This document shows, piece after piece, positions 37,270 through 46,804 of a DNA stretch of 64,000 bases. Every line of letters starts with the position of its first letter. The first letter of the stretch is position 1. This DNA comes from Phyllobacterium phragmitis. GTDB taxonomy: Bacteria; Pseudomonadota; Alphaproteobacteria; Rhizobiales; Rhizobiaceae. A program made the position numbers and the translations under genes. The stretch spans positions 186,001 to 250,000 of the forward strand of contig NZ_PVBR01000007.1 in NCBI RefSeq assembly GCF_002980495.1, in the 5' to 3' direction. Below the pieces are notes generated by a model that made no database searches, was not told the DNA's origin, and worked only from the letters and a program-made list of their open reading frames with translations.

Positions 37270-37324
37270 CCATTCGACGCCATCGATCATCCGACACGAC
37301 AAACCGACCACAAAAGGCAACACG

Positions 37325-37912
37325 ATGCGAAAATCCGCCCTGCTCACCGCCGCAATCCTGACACTTGCCTCGACGCCGGCCCTCGCTCATCTCAACCCGG
37401 CGGAGCATGGCTCCTTCGCCGCCGGATTTTCGCATCCGCTATTCGGCGCCGACCACATTCTGGCGATGGTGGCCGTCGGCCTGTGGGCGGCACTTCTCGG
37501 CGGACGCGCGCTCTGGCTGGTGCCTGCCGCATTCGTCGGCACGATGAGCGCCGGCTTCGTGCTTGCGCTCGCCGGCGCGCCGCTGCCCTTCGTCGAACCG
37601 GTCATTCTGGCCTCGGTCGTAGCCATCGGGCTTCTTGCGGCAATCGCGCTGAAGGTGCCGACTTCAGCCGCGATGGCCATGGTCGGCTTCTTCGCGCTGT
37701 TCCATGGCCATGCCCATGGCGGCGAGATGGGGTCGGCCGGCGCTGCCGCCTACGGCTTGGGCTTTGCGCTTGCGACAATGCTTCTGCACATCGCCGGCAT
37801 CGGTATCGGGCTTGGGCTTCCGCGTGTTTTCGGCGGCGACATGGGCAGGGTTGTCGCCCGCCTGGCGGGTGGCGCGACGGCGCTGGCCGGCCTTTGGCTG
37901 GCGGTAGCCTGA
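37325..37912 (+). CDS. HupE/UreJ family membrane protein
   Basis: The 195-residue protein has a signal peptide ([20 protein letters not shown], cleavage after ALA) and then [20 protein letters not shown] and [20 protein letters not shown], the family signature with HP and D-H residues thought to bind nickel. About six membrane helices follow, with [15 protein letters not shown] in the middle. HupE/UreJ proteins are secondary nickel permeases found in hydrogenase and urease operons. Its place between ureA and ureB supports nickel uptake for urease. Confidence 0.93.
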   Translation: MRKSALLTAAILTLASTPALAHLNPAEHGSFAAGFSHPLFGADHILAMVAVGLWAALLGGRALWLVPAAFVGTMSAGFVLALAGAPLPFVEPVILASVVAIGLLAAIALKVPTSAAMAMVGFFALFHGHAHGGEMGSAGAAAYGLGFALATMLLHIAGIGIGLGLPRVFGGDMGRVVARLAGGATALAGLWLAVA

Positions 37913-37940
37913 TGGGGACGGCAGCGACGGGAGACATGGC

Positions 37941-38246
37941 ATGATCCCGGGCGAAATCATTACCGCCGATGGCGAGATCGAACTCAACGCCGGCGCGCCG
38001 ACCGTCACGCTGAAGGTTGCCAATACCGGCGACCGTCCCGTGCAGGTCGGATCGCATTATCATTTCTTCGAGACCAATGAAGGTCTCGTCTTCGACCGCG
38101 AAAAAGCGCGCGGCATGCGCCTCGACATCGCGGCGGGAACCGCCGTGCGTTTCGAGCCCGGACAGGAGCGCGACGTGACACTGGCGCCACTTTCAGGCGG
38201 GCGCGGCGTCTACGGCTTCCGGCAGCAGGTCATGGGCAAGCTATGA
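37941..38246 (+). CDS. ureB: Urease beta subunit
   Basis: The 101-residue protein is full length for UreB, with [18 protein letters not shown] at the start and [18 protein letters not shown] and [18 protein letters not shown] in the middle. A GGGAGA site lies seven bases before the ATG. The structural genes are separate (not fused) but the HupE-like gene intervenes between gamma and beta. Confidence 0.97.
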   Translation: MIPGEIITADGEIELNAGAPTVTLKVANTGDRPVQVGSHYHFFETNEGLVFDREKARGMRLDIAAGTAVRFEPGQERDVTLAPLSGGRGVYGFRQQVMGKL

Positions 38247-38350
38247 CGATATTGGCGGCATTCCACAGCGATACTCCCTTCCGCCGCGGCGAAAGTTTTT
38301 CCGCCATGGCCGGGTGTCGCGGGATGTCGCCGCCTGAGATGACCGAGACG

Positions 38351-38761
38351 TCAGCTCGCCTTCTTGGTCACCAGCGTCAGCGTTCCATTATTGTCGACAT
38401 TGGCGGCGATGACCTGAGCCGAGGTGACGCCCTTTTCCTTCAACGCGGCGGTGATCTGCGGCGTGGCGTCGATGGAACTGCGCAGGGCCTTGATGTCTTC
38501 GTCGCCGGTCTTGGCGACCGCCGCATTGACCTGTTTCTGCGTGTCGGCAGGCAGTTCGCTGATATCGACGATGGCAACACGCTTGATGCCGGGGCTCGCC
38601 GGCTGCGATTCACTCTGGCCGGGAGTGGCCGGGGCCTTCGCGTCGGGCGCCTGCGCGGCCGGAGCTTGCGAAGGCGTCTGCTGGGCCTGCGCATGAACCG
38701 CGGCAAGGGGCATCGCGGCGAATGCTGCCAGGGCAGTCATTTTGATCGTCATCCTGCGCAT
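38351..38761 (-). CDS. Exported hypothetical protein inside the urease operon
   Basis: A 136-residue protein with a signal peptide (MRRMTIKMTALAAFAAMPLA, cleavage near VHA or AQA), a Gln/Pro/Ala-rich linker and a small C-terminal domain (ELPADTQKQVNAAVAKTG, NVDNNGTLTLVTKKAS). An AAGGA site lies seven bases before the ATG. It faces the opposite direction to the urease genes around it and splits ureB from ureC. The family is not recognised; a periplasmic role is inferred from the signal peptide only. Confidence 0.75.
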   Translation of the reverse strand: MRRMTIKMTALAAFAAMPLAAVHAQAQQTPSQAPAAQAPDAKAPATPGQSESQPASPGIKRVAIVDISELPADTQKQVNAAVAKTGDEDIKALRSSIDATPQITAALKEKGVTSAQVIAANVDNNGTLTLVTKKAS

Positions 38762-38976
38762 ATTGTGTCCTTTTCGTTGGCGTTTCGATCAGCCTTTTCG
38801 GCCGCCGCCCGCTCGACAATGCGCAGCGACCGGCAGTCATCGAATGACGATCACAACCCACACGACGAATTCGATGTGAAGCGGTCATCCCTCGGGTTTT
38901 TCCGTGACCATAATGTGGCGGAAACAAGGCCGGCAGGTTCCGCAACATATCAGCCGCAAGACGCAAGGAGCCGTTG

Positions 38977-40689
38977 ATGCCCGCCAGGATTTCCCGATCA
39001 GCCTATGCCCAGATGTTCGGCCCGACGACGGGCGACAAGGTGCGGCTTGCCGATACTGAGCTCTTCATCGAGGTGGAAAAGGATTTCACCGTCTATGGCG
39101 AGGAGGTGAAGTTCGGCGGCGGCAAGGTAATCCGCGACGGCATGGGGCAGAGCCAGGTGGCGCGGGCCGACGGCGCCGTCGATACCGTGATCACCAATGC
39201 GCTGGTCGTCGACGTGACCGGCATCTACAAGGCCGATATCGGCCTGAAGGACGGGCGCATCTCAGGCATCGGCAAGGCCGGCAATCCCGATACGCAACCT
39301 GGCGTCACCATCATCGTCGGCCCCGGTACGGAGGCCATCGCCGGCGAAGGCAAGATTCTCACCGCAGGCGGCTTCGACGCGCATATCCACTTCATCTGCC
39401 CGCAGCAGATCGAAGAGGCGCTGATGTCGGGCGTCACCACCATGCTCGGCGGCGGAACAGGCCCGGCGCATGGCACGCTCGCCACCACCTGCACCCCCGG
39501 CCCGTGGCATATGGGCCGGATGATCCAGTCCTTCGACAATATCCCGATGAATATCGGACTTTCCGGCAAGGGCAACGCCTCGCTGCCGAAGGCGCTCGAA
39601 GAGATGGTGCTGGGCGGCGCCTGCTCGCTAAAGCTGCACGAGGACTGGGGCACGACGCCAGCTGCGATCGACAATTGCCTTGCGGTCGCCGATGCCTATG
39701 ACGTGCAGGTGATGATCCATACCGACACGCTGAACGAGAGCGGCTTCGTCGAGGACACGGTCGCCGCCTTCAAGGGCCGCACCATCCATGCCTTCCACAC
39801 GGAGGGTGCGGGCGGTGGCCATGCGCCCGATATCATCAAGATCTGCGGCCTGCCGAACGTCATCCCCTCCTCGACCAATCCGACACGGCCCTATACCGGC
39901 AATACCATTGCCGAACATCTCGACATGCTGATGGTCTGCCACCATCTGTCGCCGTCGATCCCGGAAGATGTCGCCTTCGCCGAAAGCCGCATCCGCAAGG
40001 AAACGATCGCGGCCGAGGACATATTGCACGATATCGGCGCCTTCTCGATCATCGCGTCGGACAGCCAGGCGATGGGCCGCGTCGGCGAGGTGCTGATCCG
40101 CACATGGCAGACGGCCGACAAGATGAAGCGGCAGCGCGGTTCGCTGCCCGAGGACAAGGGCGGCAACGACAATTTCCGCGTCAAGCGCTACATCGCCAAA
40201 TATACGATCAACCCTGCCATCGCGCACGGGATCTCCGGCCATGTCGGCTCGATCGAAGTGGGCAAGCGCGCCGATCTGGTGTTGTGGAGCCCGGCCTTCT
40301 TCGGCGTCAAGCCCGACATGGTGCTGCTCGGCGGTTCCATCGTCGCAGCCCCCATGGGCGACCCCAATGCCTCGATCCCGACACCGCAGCCGGTGCATTA
40401 CCGCTATATGTTCGGCGCCTATGGCAAGAATGTCAGCCAATCCTCGGTGACCTTCGTCAGCCGCGCTTCGCTCGATGCGGGGCTGAAGGCAAAACTCGGC
40501 GTCGACAAGGAAATGGTCGCCGTCGAGAACACGCGCGGCGGCATCTCCAAGGCGTCGATGGTGCATAATTTCGCCACGCCGCATATCGAGGTCGATCCGG
40601 AGACCTACGAAGTGCGCGCCGACGGGGAGTTGCTGACCTGCGAACCGGCGACCATCCTGCCGATGGCGCAGCGGTATTTTTTGTTCTAA
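38977..40689 (+). CDS. ureC: Urease alpha (catalytic) subunit
   Basis: The 570-residue subunit has all active-site elements: the nickel histidines in [14 protein letters not shown], the carbamylated lysine in [27 protein letters not shown], the mobile-flap [20 protein letters not shown] and the Asp ligand in [15 protein letters not shown]. The ATG at 38977 has AAGGAG six bases upstream; a TTG three bases earlier is disfavoured. An own promoter in the 215-base gap after the inverted gene is likely, because that gene interrupts ureB-ureC transcription. Confidence 0.98.
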   Translation: MPARISRSAYAQMFGPTTGDKVRLADTELFIEVEKDFTVYGEEVKFGGGKVIRDGMGQSQVARADGAVDTVITNALVVDVTGIYKADIGLKDGRISGIGKAGNPDTQPGVTIIVGPGTEAIAGEGKILTAGGFDAHIHFICPQQIEEALMSGVTTMLGGGTGPAHGTLATTCTPGPWHMGRMIQSFDNIPMNIGLSGKGNASLPKALEEMVLGGACSLKLHEDWGTTPAAIDNCLAVADAYDVQVMIHTDTLNESGFVEDTVAAFKGRTIHAFHTEGAGGGHAPDIIKICGLPNVIPSSTNPTRPYTGNTIAEHLDMLMVCHHLSPSIPEDVAFAESRIRKETIAAEDILHDIGAFSIIASDSQAMGRVGEVLIRTWQTADKMKRQRGSLPEDKGGNDNFRVKRYIAKYTINPAIAHGISGHVGSIEVGKRADLVLWSPAFFGVKPDMVLLGGSIVAAPMGDPNASIPTPQPVHYRYMFGAYGKNVSQSSVTFVSRASLDAGLKAKLGVDKEMVAVENTRGGISKASMVHNFATPHIEVDPETYEVRADGELLTCEPATILPMAQRYFLF

Positions 40690-40884
40690 CCGGCCATGGC
40701 GATAAAGTTGAATTGGCTGCGGATTTTACAATCCAAGCCTTTCCTTCGCAATTGCAGCATGGTTTATTCGCCCAGCCAGTTCGGCGCCGTCCTCCCCGGA
40801 ACCGCCGAAAGCCAAAACACCAACCGCGAAGCCTGCCCGCCCTCCCCCGGGCATGGCCGATTATTTGATTGCGAAGGAACTGTC

Positions 40885-41427
40885 ATGACCGTGAGAAAAG
40901 TGCCCGATGTCACCTTCCGCACCCGTGTGCGCGACGAGAGCATCGAAGGCCCGAACCCCTATCGCTGGCAAGACAAGACGACGGCCGATTATTTCGGCGG
41001 CAAGCGGGTCGTCCTGTTCTCGCTTCCCGGCGCCTTCACCCCCACCTGCTCGACCTATCAGCTTCCCGATTTCGAGAAGCTCTACGACGAGTTCAAGGCG
41101 CAGGGTATCGATGAGATCTACTGCATCTCCGTCAACGACACCTTCGTCATGAATGCCTGGGGCAAGGCGCAAGGGTTGAAAAACGTCAAGCTCATTCCGG
41201 ACGGCTCGGGCGAGTTCACCCGCAAGATCGGCATGCTCGTCGCCAAGGACAATCTCGGCTTCGGCATGCGCTCCTGGCGCTATGCGGCCGTCATCGACAA
41301 CGGCATCGTGGAACGGTGGTTCGAGGAGGAAGGCTTCTCCGACAATTGCCAAACCGACCCCTATGGCGTCTCCGCGCCGCAGAACATTCTCGCCAATCTG
41401 AAGGCGGGCGAAGCGGTCGCCGCTTAA
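40885..41427 (+). CDS. Peroxiredoxin (Prx5-like)
   Basis: The 180-residue thioredoxin-fold protein has the peroxidatic motif PGAFTPTCSTYQLP (Pro, Thr and Cys in P-x3-T-x2-C) and the Prx5-type SVNDTFVMNAWGKAQG. It reduces peroxides with a thiol donor. An AAGGA site lies seven bases before the ATG at 40885; upstream open codons are not conserved in type. It interrupts ureC-ureE, which is unusual, and whether it takes part in urease function is unknown. Confidence 0.92.
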   Translation: MTVRKVPDVTFRTRVRDESIEGPNPYRWQDKTTADYFGGKRVVLFSLPGAFTPTCSTYQLPDFEKLYDEFKAQGIDEIYCISVNDTFVMNAWGKAQGLKNVKLIPDGSGEFTRKIGMLVAKDNLGFGMRSWRYAAVIDNGIVERWFEEEGFSDNCQTDPYGVSAPQNILANLKAGEAVAA

Positions 41428-41440
41428 GATGGTATAACTC

Positions 41441-41470
41441 CCCCCGATCGCGTCCGCGCGGTCGGGGGCA
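41441..41470 (+). terminator. GC-rich hairpin between peroxiredoxin and ureE
   Basis: CCCCCGATCGCG and its near inverse CGCGGTCGGGGG form a stem with a short loop 14 bases after the peroxiredoxin stop. There is no T-run, so it may attenuate rather than end transcription. Confidence 0.45.
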
Positions 41471-41495
41471 TCGCCCCAGCCCAAGGTGAACCAAC

Positions 41496-41981
41496 ATGAT
41501 CCGCGCCATTTCCCACGACCATGCCGGCCACTCCAAGGGCATTCCCTACGACCTGGTCACACTTGCTCATGACGAGCGGCATCTGCGCCGCAAGGTGCTG
41601 ACGCTGGTGCATGGCGATCAGGTGCTCGTCGATTTCCCGGAGCCCGTGGCGTTCCGCCATGGCGATGTGCTGGTGCTGGAAGACGGGCGGCTGGTCGAGA
41701 TCATCGCGGCGGAAGAATATCTCTACGAAATTACCCCGCGCGACCGGTTGCATCTCACCGAACTTGCCTGGCATCTCGGCAACAGGCATCTGCCGGCGCA
41801 GATCGAGGAGACGCGCATCGTCATCCTGCGCGACCACGTCATCAAGGCGATGCTGGAAGGCCTCGGCGCGACGGTCAAGGAAATCTCCGAGCCGTTCCAC
41901 CCGGTGCGCGGCGCCTATCACGGCCATTCGCACGATCATGAGCATGAGCACCACCACGATCACGCCCATCACCATGGCTGA
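41496..41981 (+). CDS. ureE: Urease accessory protein UreE
   Basis: A 161-residue nickel metallochaperone with the two-domain UreE fold ([29 protein letters not shown] and [15 protein letters not shown], whose histidine is the dimer-interface nickel ligand). The tail is strongly His-rich ([20 protein letters not shown]) and can store several nickel ions. It hands nickel to UreG. AAGGTG precedes the ATG, and ureF begins inside its last codons. Confidence 0.96.
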   Translation: MIRAISHDHAGHSKGIPYDLVTLAHDERHLRRKVLTLVHGDQVLVDFPEPVAFRHGDVLVLEDGRLVEIIAAEEYLYEITPRDRLHLTELAWHLGNRHLPAQIEETRIVILRDHVIKAMLEGLGATVKEISEPFHPVRGAYHGHSHDHEHEHHHDHAHHHG

Positions 41982-42645
41982 GGCAACGACCGGCCAGGTG
42001 CTGATCCGTCTTCTGACATGGCTGTCGCCCGCTTTTCCAGTCGGCGCCTTTTCCTACAGCCACGGCCTTGAGCGGGCGATCCATGACGGGCTGATCGGCG
42101 ACCGGCAGACGCTGAGCGACTGGCTGAGCGACCTTCTCAGCCATGGCTCCGGCTGGAACGATGCGGTGCTTTTCGCCGAAAGCTTCAGGCAGGTGACGGA
42201 TGGCGGTGAACCGGACGAAGTGGCCGGGCTCGCCGAAGCGCTCGCCGGATCGCGCGAACGGCACATGGAAACCATGCTGCAGGGTGGCGCTTTCCTGAAA
42301 GCGGCGGCCGCATGGCCGCATCAGGTGCTGCAGCGGCTTGAAGGCGATGTCGCCTATCCCATCGCGGTCGGGGCGGTTGCCGGCGCGCATGGCGTCGGGC
42401 TCGAAGCAGCGCTTGCCGCCTATCTGCATGCCTTCGCCTCCAATCTCATCCAGGGCGCCGTCAGGCTCGTGCCGCTCGGCCAGAGCGACGGCGTGGCGAC
42501 GCTTGCGGCGCTCGAACATGTCATTCTTGACCTTGCTGCCCGCGCGGCCGGTTCGACACTGGACGATCTCGGTTCCGCCGCGATCATGTCCGATATCATG
42601 GCCATGCAACACGAGACGCAATATTCGAGGGTTTTCCGATCATGA
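41974..42645 (+). CDS. ureF: Urease accessory protein UreF
   Basis: The 223-residue, mostly helical protein has the UreF motif [20 protein letters not shown] and [19 protein letters not shown]. It works with UreD and UreG as a checkpoint in nickel insertion. The ATG at 41974 overlaps the ureE end by eight bases and gives the usual length; ATGs at 41938 and 41944 in the same frame lie within the His-tail codons of ureE. Its TGA overlaps the ureG start (ATGA). Confidence 0.93.
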   Translation: MAEATTGQVLIRLLTWLSPAFPVGAFSYSHGLERAIHDGLIGDRQTLSDWLSDLLSHGSGWNDAVLFAESFRQVTDGGEPDEVAGLAEALAGSRERHMETMLQGGAFLKAAAAWPHQVLQRLEGDVAYPIAVGAVAGAHGVGLEAALAAYLHAFASNLIQGAVRLVPLGQSDGVATLAALEHVILDLAARAAGSTLDDLGSAAIMSDIMAMQHETQYSRVFRS

Positions 42646-43265
42646 AATCATCCAACGGTCCTCTGCGCGTCGGCATCGGCGGTCCTGTCGGTTCGGGCAA
42701 GACGACGGTCACCGAAATGCTGTGCAAGGCGATGCGCGAGCGCTATTCCGTCGCCGTCGTCACCAATGACATCTACACCAAGGAGGACGCGCTGATCCTT
42801 AGCCGGCTTCAGGCGCTGCCCGAGGACAGAATCATGGGCGTCGAGACCGGCGGCTGCCCGCATACCGCGATCCGCGAGGACGCGACGATCAATCTCCAGG
42901 CGATCGCCCAGATGAACAAGCGCCATCCCGATCTCGATATCGTCTTCATCGAATCGGGCGGCGACAATCTGGCGGCGACCTTCTCGCCCGATCTCGCCGA
43001 CCTGACGATCTATGTCATTTCCGTCTGCCAGGGCGAGAAGATCCCGCGCAAGGGCGGTCCCGGCATCACCCGCTCCGATCTTCTCATCATCAACAAGAAG
43101 GATCTCGCGCCTTATGTCGGCGCTGACCTCGACGTGATGGAAAGCGACACGAAGAGCCAGCGCGGTGTGAAACCTTATGTCTTCACCGACATGCTGCGCC
43201 GCGACGGGCTCGATCAGGTCGTGGCATTCATCAAGTCTGCCGGCGGCCTGCACATGGCTGCATGA
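42642..43265 (+). CDS. ureG: Urease accessory GTPase UreG
   Basis: The 207-residue SIMIBI-class GTPase has P-loop [17 protein letters not shown], the nickel-binding CPH in [15 protein letters not shown], and [16 protein letters not shown] as the guanine specificity region. It drives nickel transfer from UreE to urease. It closes the urease set through a chain of 4- and 8-base overlaps from ureE onward. Confidence 0.97.
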   Translation: MKSSNGPLRVGIGGPVGSGKTTVTEMLCKAMRERYSVAVVTNDIYTKEDALILSRLQALPEDRIMGVETGGCPHTAIREDATINLQAIAQMNKRHPDLDIVFIESGGDNLAATFSPDLADLTIYVISVCQGEKIPRKGGPGITRSDLLIINKKDLAPYVGADLDVMESDTKSQRGVKPYVFTDMLRRDGLDQVVAFIKSAGGLHMAA

Positions 43266-43372
43266 AAACAGGCGGAAAACGCAACGCTGATTATGTGGAA
43301 CAATCGCAGCAACAGATAATTGTTACCATGGACCCATTGCAGCGAAGGGCTATATTGGAGGAAAAGCCTGAC

Positions 43373-43564
43373 ATGAGTACCTATCTTCCCCAGGATCTGC
43401 AGGATGCGCTCGAACGCTTCATTGCCAGGAAACACGGCGCCGTCAACAAGTCGGAAGCGATTGCCATGATCCTGCGTGACTGGCTGGTGCAGCACGGCTA
43501 TCTTCCCGCGGAACCGGAAGAAGGCACGCCGCCCGAAGAGTTGAACGCCAGCAATGACGACTGA
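43373..43564 (+). CDS. Small ribbon-helix-helix-like protein
   Basis: A 63-residue protein (MSTYLPQDLQDALERFIARK, then SEAIAMILRDWLVQHGYL) whose beta strand and two helices look like a CopG/Arc-type DNA-binding fold. The ATG at 43373 has a GGAGGAAA ribosome-binding site eight bases upstream; an in-frame ATG that overlaps the ureG stop (43262) would add 37 residues that do not fit the fold. The target is unknown. The tail is acidic and proline-rich. Confidence 0.7.
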   Translation: MSTYLPQDLQDALERFIARKHGAVNKSEAIAMILRDWLVQHGYLPAEPEEGTPPEELNASNDD

Positions 43565-43579
43565 TATGGGACGACTGAT

Positions 43580-43930
43580 ATGGGAACGGCTGACATGGCA
43601 GGCGATCTGAACAACAGGCCGCCTGAGTTCCTGCCCGCATCTGCGCTCGGCAAACGCCTCGCCATCCTGCTGGCGCTGGCGGTCATCCTGCTTCTGGCTC
43701 TGGCGTGGATGACCGTAGCCCTCCTCGACGCGACGGACGGCCTCAGCATCGATCCGCTGACATTCACCGCAACCAATCTGGAGCAGATCGGCGCCCTCCT
43801 GGTGCTGGCCGATGGAGAAACATCGGTGCACCAGAGCGGCGTTCATGCCGGGCGCGCCTTGGTTTCCGACAAGGACGGGATTCTCGCCGTCCTTTCGCAA
43901 CGGCATGGTTTTCCCGATCCGCATCCGTGA
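43580..43930 (+). CDS. Small single-pass membrane protein, unknown
   Basis: A 116-residue protein with one hydrophobic helix at about residues 25-50 (RLAILLALAVILLLALAWMT) and a soluble tail. No family is recognised. A 15-base tandem duplication (GACGACTGATATGGG twice) spans the stop of the upstream gene and the start region here, so the true start could be 43580 or 43595. No strong ribosome-binding site is visible. Confidence 0.55.
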   Translation: MGTADMAGDLNNRPPEFLPASALGKRLAILLALAVILLLALAWMTVALLDATDGLSIDPLTFTATNLEQIGALLVLADGETSVHQSGVHAGRALVSDKDGILAVLSQRHGFPDPHP

Positions 43931-44011
43931 ATGCGAGGCATCATAAAAATCCCCGCTTTCGCATCGATAATCAAACATGCTAGGCCTATCCGAAATGAGA
44001 GGAAATGCTCC

Positions 44012-44200
44012 ATGGCATTCGAAGACATCAAGGCGGAGATCGCGCTTCTTTTCCAGGAAATGGTCAACCAGCCCAAGGATGCGCATGAGATCCGCGAAGC
44101 GCTGCGCGGAAAGCTGAACGAGTTGAAAGCCAACGGCATGCCCTTGCCGGACGATCTGGTGGCGCTCGAAAAGCAGCTCGGAACCGATTTCGATTCGTGA
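44012..44200 (+). CDS. Small helical protein, unknown
   Basis: A 62-residue protein (MAFEDIKAEIALLFQEMVNQ, then EIREALRGKLNELKANGMPL) that is predicted to be almost wholly helical. An AGAGGAAA site lies nine bases before the ATG. Similar-sized conserved hypothetical proteins are common in rhizobia. Function unknown. Confidence 0.65.
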   Translation: MAFEDIKAEIALLFQEMVNQPKDAHEIREALRGKLNELKANGMPLPDDLVALEKQLGTDFDS

Positions 44201-44248
44201 TGCGACGGCAACGATCTTTCATTCTGTTTCCTGCGTGAGGAGGCTTCC

Positions 44249-44824
44249 CTGTCTTCCTTCCGCACTCTGCTGGCGGCGCTCGCCCTCTGTTCTTTAAGCC
44301 TTTCCGCCTGCACGACGGCGGGAAACAAGCCCTCAAAGCCCGCCACGGCAGCGTCCTCCGGCACGAAAGCCGAAGCCGGGAACGGTGTCGATGCGCTCAT
44401 CGCCCAATATGCCGCATTCTACAAAGTGCCGGAAGGGTTGGTGCGGCGCGTCGTGGCGCGTGAAAGCAGGTTCAATCCATCGGCGCGCAACGGCCCCCAT
44501 TGGGGGCTGATGCAGATAAGGCACGATACGGCGCGGACCATGGGATATTCGGGATCGGCGCGCGGACTGCTCGATGCCGAAACCAATCTTCGATATGGCG
44601 TGAAATATCTGGCGGGAGCCTATCTGGTGGCGGGCGGCAATGAGACACAGGCCGTGCGTCTTTATTCGCGCGGCTATTATTATGACGCCAAGCGCAAGGG
44701 GCTGCTTGAAGAAACAGGCCTGAGGCCGCAGGCTTTCACCGCCGAACAGCCTACACCCGCAATCCCGATGCAAACGCCGGAGCCGCAGGCAAACATCAGC
44801 GCACCGGCTGCGACCGATCAATGA
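44249..44824 (+). CDS. Lytic transglycosylase lipoprotein with probable CTG start
   Basis: The goose-type/SLT lytic transglycosylase fold shows in VVARESRFNPSARNG (catalytic Glu in ESRFNP), GLMQIRHDTARTMG and NLRYGVKYLAGAY. No ATG, GTG or TTG opens the reading frame at a suitable place. A perfect AGGAGG site (44238-44243) precedes a CTG at 44249, which would begin SSFRTLLAALALCSLSLSAC, a classical lipoprotein signal with lipobox LSAC. An internal GTG at 44426 would cut off the signal peptide. From CTG the protein has 191 residues. It would cleave peptidoglycan glycan strands from the periplasmic side. Confidence 0.75.
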   Translation: MSSFRTLLAALALCSLSLSACTTAGNKPSKPATAASSGTKAEAGNGVDALIAQYAAFYKVPEGLVRRVVARESRFNPSARNGPHWGLMQIRHDTARTMGYSGSARGLLDAETNLRYGVKYLAGAYLVAGGNETQAVRLYSRGYYYDAKRKGLLEETGLRPQAFTAEQPTPAIPMQTPEPQANISAPAATDQ

Positions 44825-44852
44825 AATTCATTTGTCCGACGGTTGCCGCTTT

Positions 44853-44958
44853 GGCTACAGCATCGGTCAAAAATCGGATTCGATTTTTGGAAAGCGCGAT
44901 GCGTAGATACAAAGAGTTAGAGCGTCCTTTGTGCGTCCGAATGGACGCACGGCGCTCT
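44853..44958. repeat. Intergenic palindromic repeat, family C
   Basis: ACAGCATCGGTCAAAAATCG, its imperfect inverse (CGATTTTTGGAAAGCGCGAT) and then AGAGCGTCCTTTGTGCGTCC with its inverse. The two-part layout repeats that at 8034-8120. It lies upstream of the exporter gene at 44970. Confidence 0.75.
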
Positions 44959-44969
44959 GTTGGACAGCC

Positions 44970-45878
44970 ATGATGCCGCAACCCTCGATTTTCAAAGCCG
45001 CCTTGTGGATGGCCGGATGGCTTTCCCTGATGCTGGTCACGGCGGTTGCCGGACGTGAGACGACGCGGGAACTCGACGTCTTCCAGGTCATGCTGATGCG
45101 CTCGGTCATCGGCTTTTTCATGCTCTATCCGCTGGTGCGCATCAGTGGCGGATTGGCGGCGATGAAGACGGCCCGGCCTCTCGGCCATATCGGCCGGAAT
45201 GTCGTGCACTATACCGGGCAATATCTGTGGCTCTATGCGCTGACGCTGATCCCGCTGGCGCAGCTCATCGCCATCGAATTCACCATGCCGATCTGGACGG
45301 CGATCCTCGCCGTCATCTTTCTCGGCGAGCGGATGAACGTCTGGAAGAACGCCTCCATCGTTCTCGGCCTCATCGGCGTCGCCATCATCGTACGGCCAGG
45401 GGCCGGCGAGATCAATCCAGGTCAGCTCTATGCCCTTGCCGCGGCGGTCGGCTTCGCCATTTCGGTGGTGATGGTCAAATCACTCACCCGGACGGAAAGC
45501 GTCGTCAAGATCATCTTCTGGATGCTGATCGTGCAATCGGTGATAGGGCTCATACCGGCGATCCCGGTCTGGCAATGGCCCTCGGCGCAGGTCTGGCCCT
45601 GGATATTCGTCATCGCCTTCGGCGGCACGTTTTCGCATTATTGCATGGCGCGGGCGATGCTCTATGCCGATGCCACCGTGGTCGTGCCGATGGACTTCCT
45701 GCGCGTGCCGCTCACCGCGCTGACGGGATGGCTCATCTATTCCGAGCGGGTCGATACCGTCACCGTGGTCGGCGCCGCGCTCATCCTCGCCGGAAACATG
45801 CTCAATCTGAAAAGTGCGGGAACGGCGCGCATTCGTCCGGCTTCAAATCCTACATCCATTGACCGTACATCCAATTGA
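44970..45878 (+). CDS. DMT superfamily (EamA) transporter
   Basis: The 302-residue protein has about ten hydrophobic helices arranged as two EamA repeats (first repeat with YTGQYLWLYALTLIPLAQLI and EFTMPIWTAILAVIFLGERM, second with GGTFSHYCMARAMLYADATV and VVPMDFLRVPLTALTGWLIY). Such proteins export metabolites or drugs; the substrate is unknown. ATG codons at 44970 and 44973 follow a weak TGGACA; the upstream 13 codons lie in repeat DNA. Confidence 0.9.
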   Translation: MMPQPSIFKAALWMAGWLSLMLVTAVAGRETTRELDVFQVMLMRSVIGFFMLYPLVRISGGLAAMKTARPLGHIGRNVVHYTGQYLWLYALTLIPLAQLIAIEFTMPIWTAILAVIFLGERMNVWKNASIVLGLIGVAIIVRPGAGEINPGQLYALAAAVGFAISVVMVKSLTRTESVVKIIFWMLIVQSVIGLIPAIPVWQWPSAQVWPWIFVIAFGGTFSHYCMARAMLYADATVVVPMDFLRVPLTALTGWLIYSERVDTVTVVGAALILAGNMLNLKSAGTARIRPASNPTSIDRTSN

Positions 45879-45956
45879 CAAATTTCCGGTTTATCCTTTC
45901 ATGATAGGATAGGATATCTCATCGCCCTCGTTGGCCATGAGGACGAGGATTTTACG

Positions 45957-46613
45957 ATGGCCGGTCGTGCGCCACATCAGGTTCGCTGGGATTACGATAT
46001 CGCCGAATTATGGGCCGACGGCGTCATTCACGTCATCGGCGTGGTGTTCGCCGTCATTGGCGCCGTCACCATGACCGCGGTGTCCCTCAATGCCGAACAG
46101 CCGGTCCTGTCGGCCGCGGCGATCATCTATGTCTTGAGCCTCGTCGCGGCGATCAGCGTCTCCGCGGTCTACAATATCTGGCCGGTCACGCCGACGAAAT
46201 GGTTTCTGCGCCGTTTCGACCATGCGATGATCTATCTGCTGATCGCCGGAACCTATACGCCGTTCACGATCAAGATGGGTGCACAGTCATGGCCGCTGCT
46301 GGCGGCGATCTGGACGATCGCCATCATCGGCATCCTGTTGAAGCTGTTCCTGCCGGGACGTTTCGACCGCCTGTCGATCCTGCTCTATCTGGCGCTTGGA
46401 TGGAGCGGCGTCCTCGTCTATGACGCGATGACCGCGTCGCTTTCGCCGACAGTGGTCCGGCTGATCGCAGCCGGCGGGATCGTCTATTCGCTCGGCGTGA
46501 TCTTCCATGTCTGGGAGCGCCTGCGGTTCCAGAACGCGATCTGGCACGGCTTCGTCGTCACCGGCGCCGCCCTGCATTATTGCGCGGTGTTCTATTCGAT
46601 CTCCATGTCCTGA
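45957..46613 (+). CDS. Hemolysin III (HlyIII/TrhA) family membrane protein
   Basis: The 218-residue protein has seven hydrophobic helices and the family pattern ELWADGVIHVIGVVFAVIGA, then FDHAMIYLLIAGTYTPF and the late YSLGVIFHVWERLRFQNAIW and HGFVVTGAALHY with conserved His residues. The family is related to PAQR receptors; in bacteria TrhA helps balance membrane lipid fluidity. A GAGG site lies about eight bases before the ATG. Confidence 0.92.
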   Translation: MAGRAPHQVRWDYDIAELWADGVIHVIGVVFAVIGAVTMTAVSLNAEQPVLSAAAIIYVLSLVAAISVSAVYNIWPVTPTKWFLRRFDHAMIYLLIAGTYTPFTIKMGAQSWPLLAAIWTIAIIGILLKLFLPGRFDRLSILLYLALGWSGVLVYDAMTASLSPTVVRLIAAGGIVYSLGVIFHVWERLRFQNAIWHGFVVTGAALHYCAVFYSISMS

Positions 46614-46616
46614 GGT

Positions 46617-46804
46617 TGGCGCTTCTTGACACTCCCTTTTGCCCTCCCGAGTTTTTATCGAGGAGCGGGCAGAGGGATGAAATGGCGCCAACGCTTCGAC
46701 CTGAAAGCTCACATTTAGAGCGGTTCATATTGAATTGGCAACGCCGGGCGAGACAGTACCCCCTCTGCCCCACAAGCGATTCCATTTAAAGATGAACCGC
46801 TCTA
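46617..46804. repeat. Palindromic elements between hlyIII and dnaE2 (shell copy)
   Basis: First part (46617-46705): an inverted repeat with TTGGCGCTTCTT on the left, CTCCCTTTTGCCCTCC/GGGCAGAGGGATG inner arms and GGCGCCAACGCTTC on the right. Second part (46718-46804): TTAGAGCGGTTCAT and ATGAACCGCTCTAA as perfect 14-base terminal inverted repeats around a short remnant of A-core sequence (CCCCCTCTGCCCC). The second part ends inside the dnaE2 stop codon. It fills the convergent hlyIII-dnaE2 junction. Confidence 0.85.

Noticed and set aside
38247-38350. Repeat element at the ureB/38351 convergent junction
   Set aside because: No member of the repeat families and no strong hairpin was found here; it is the one exception among convergent junctions.
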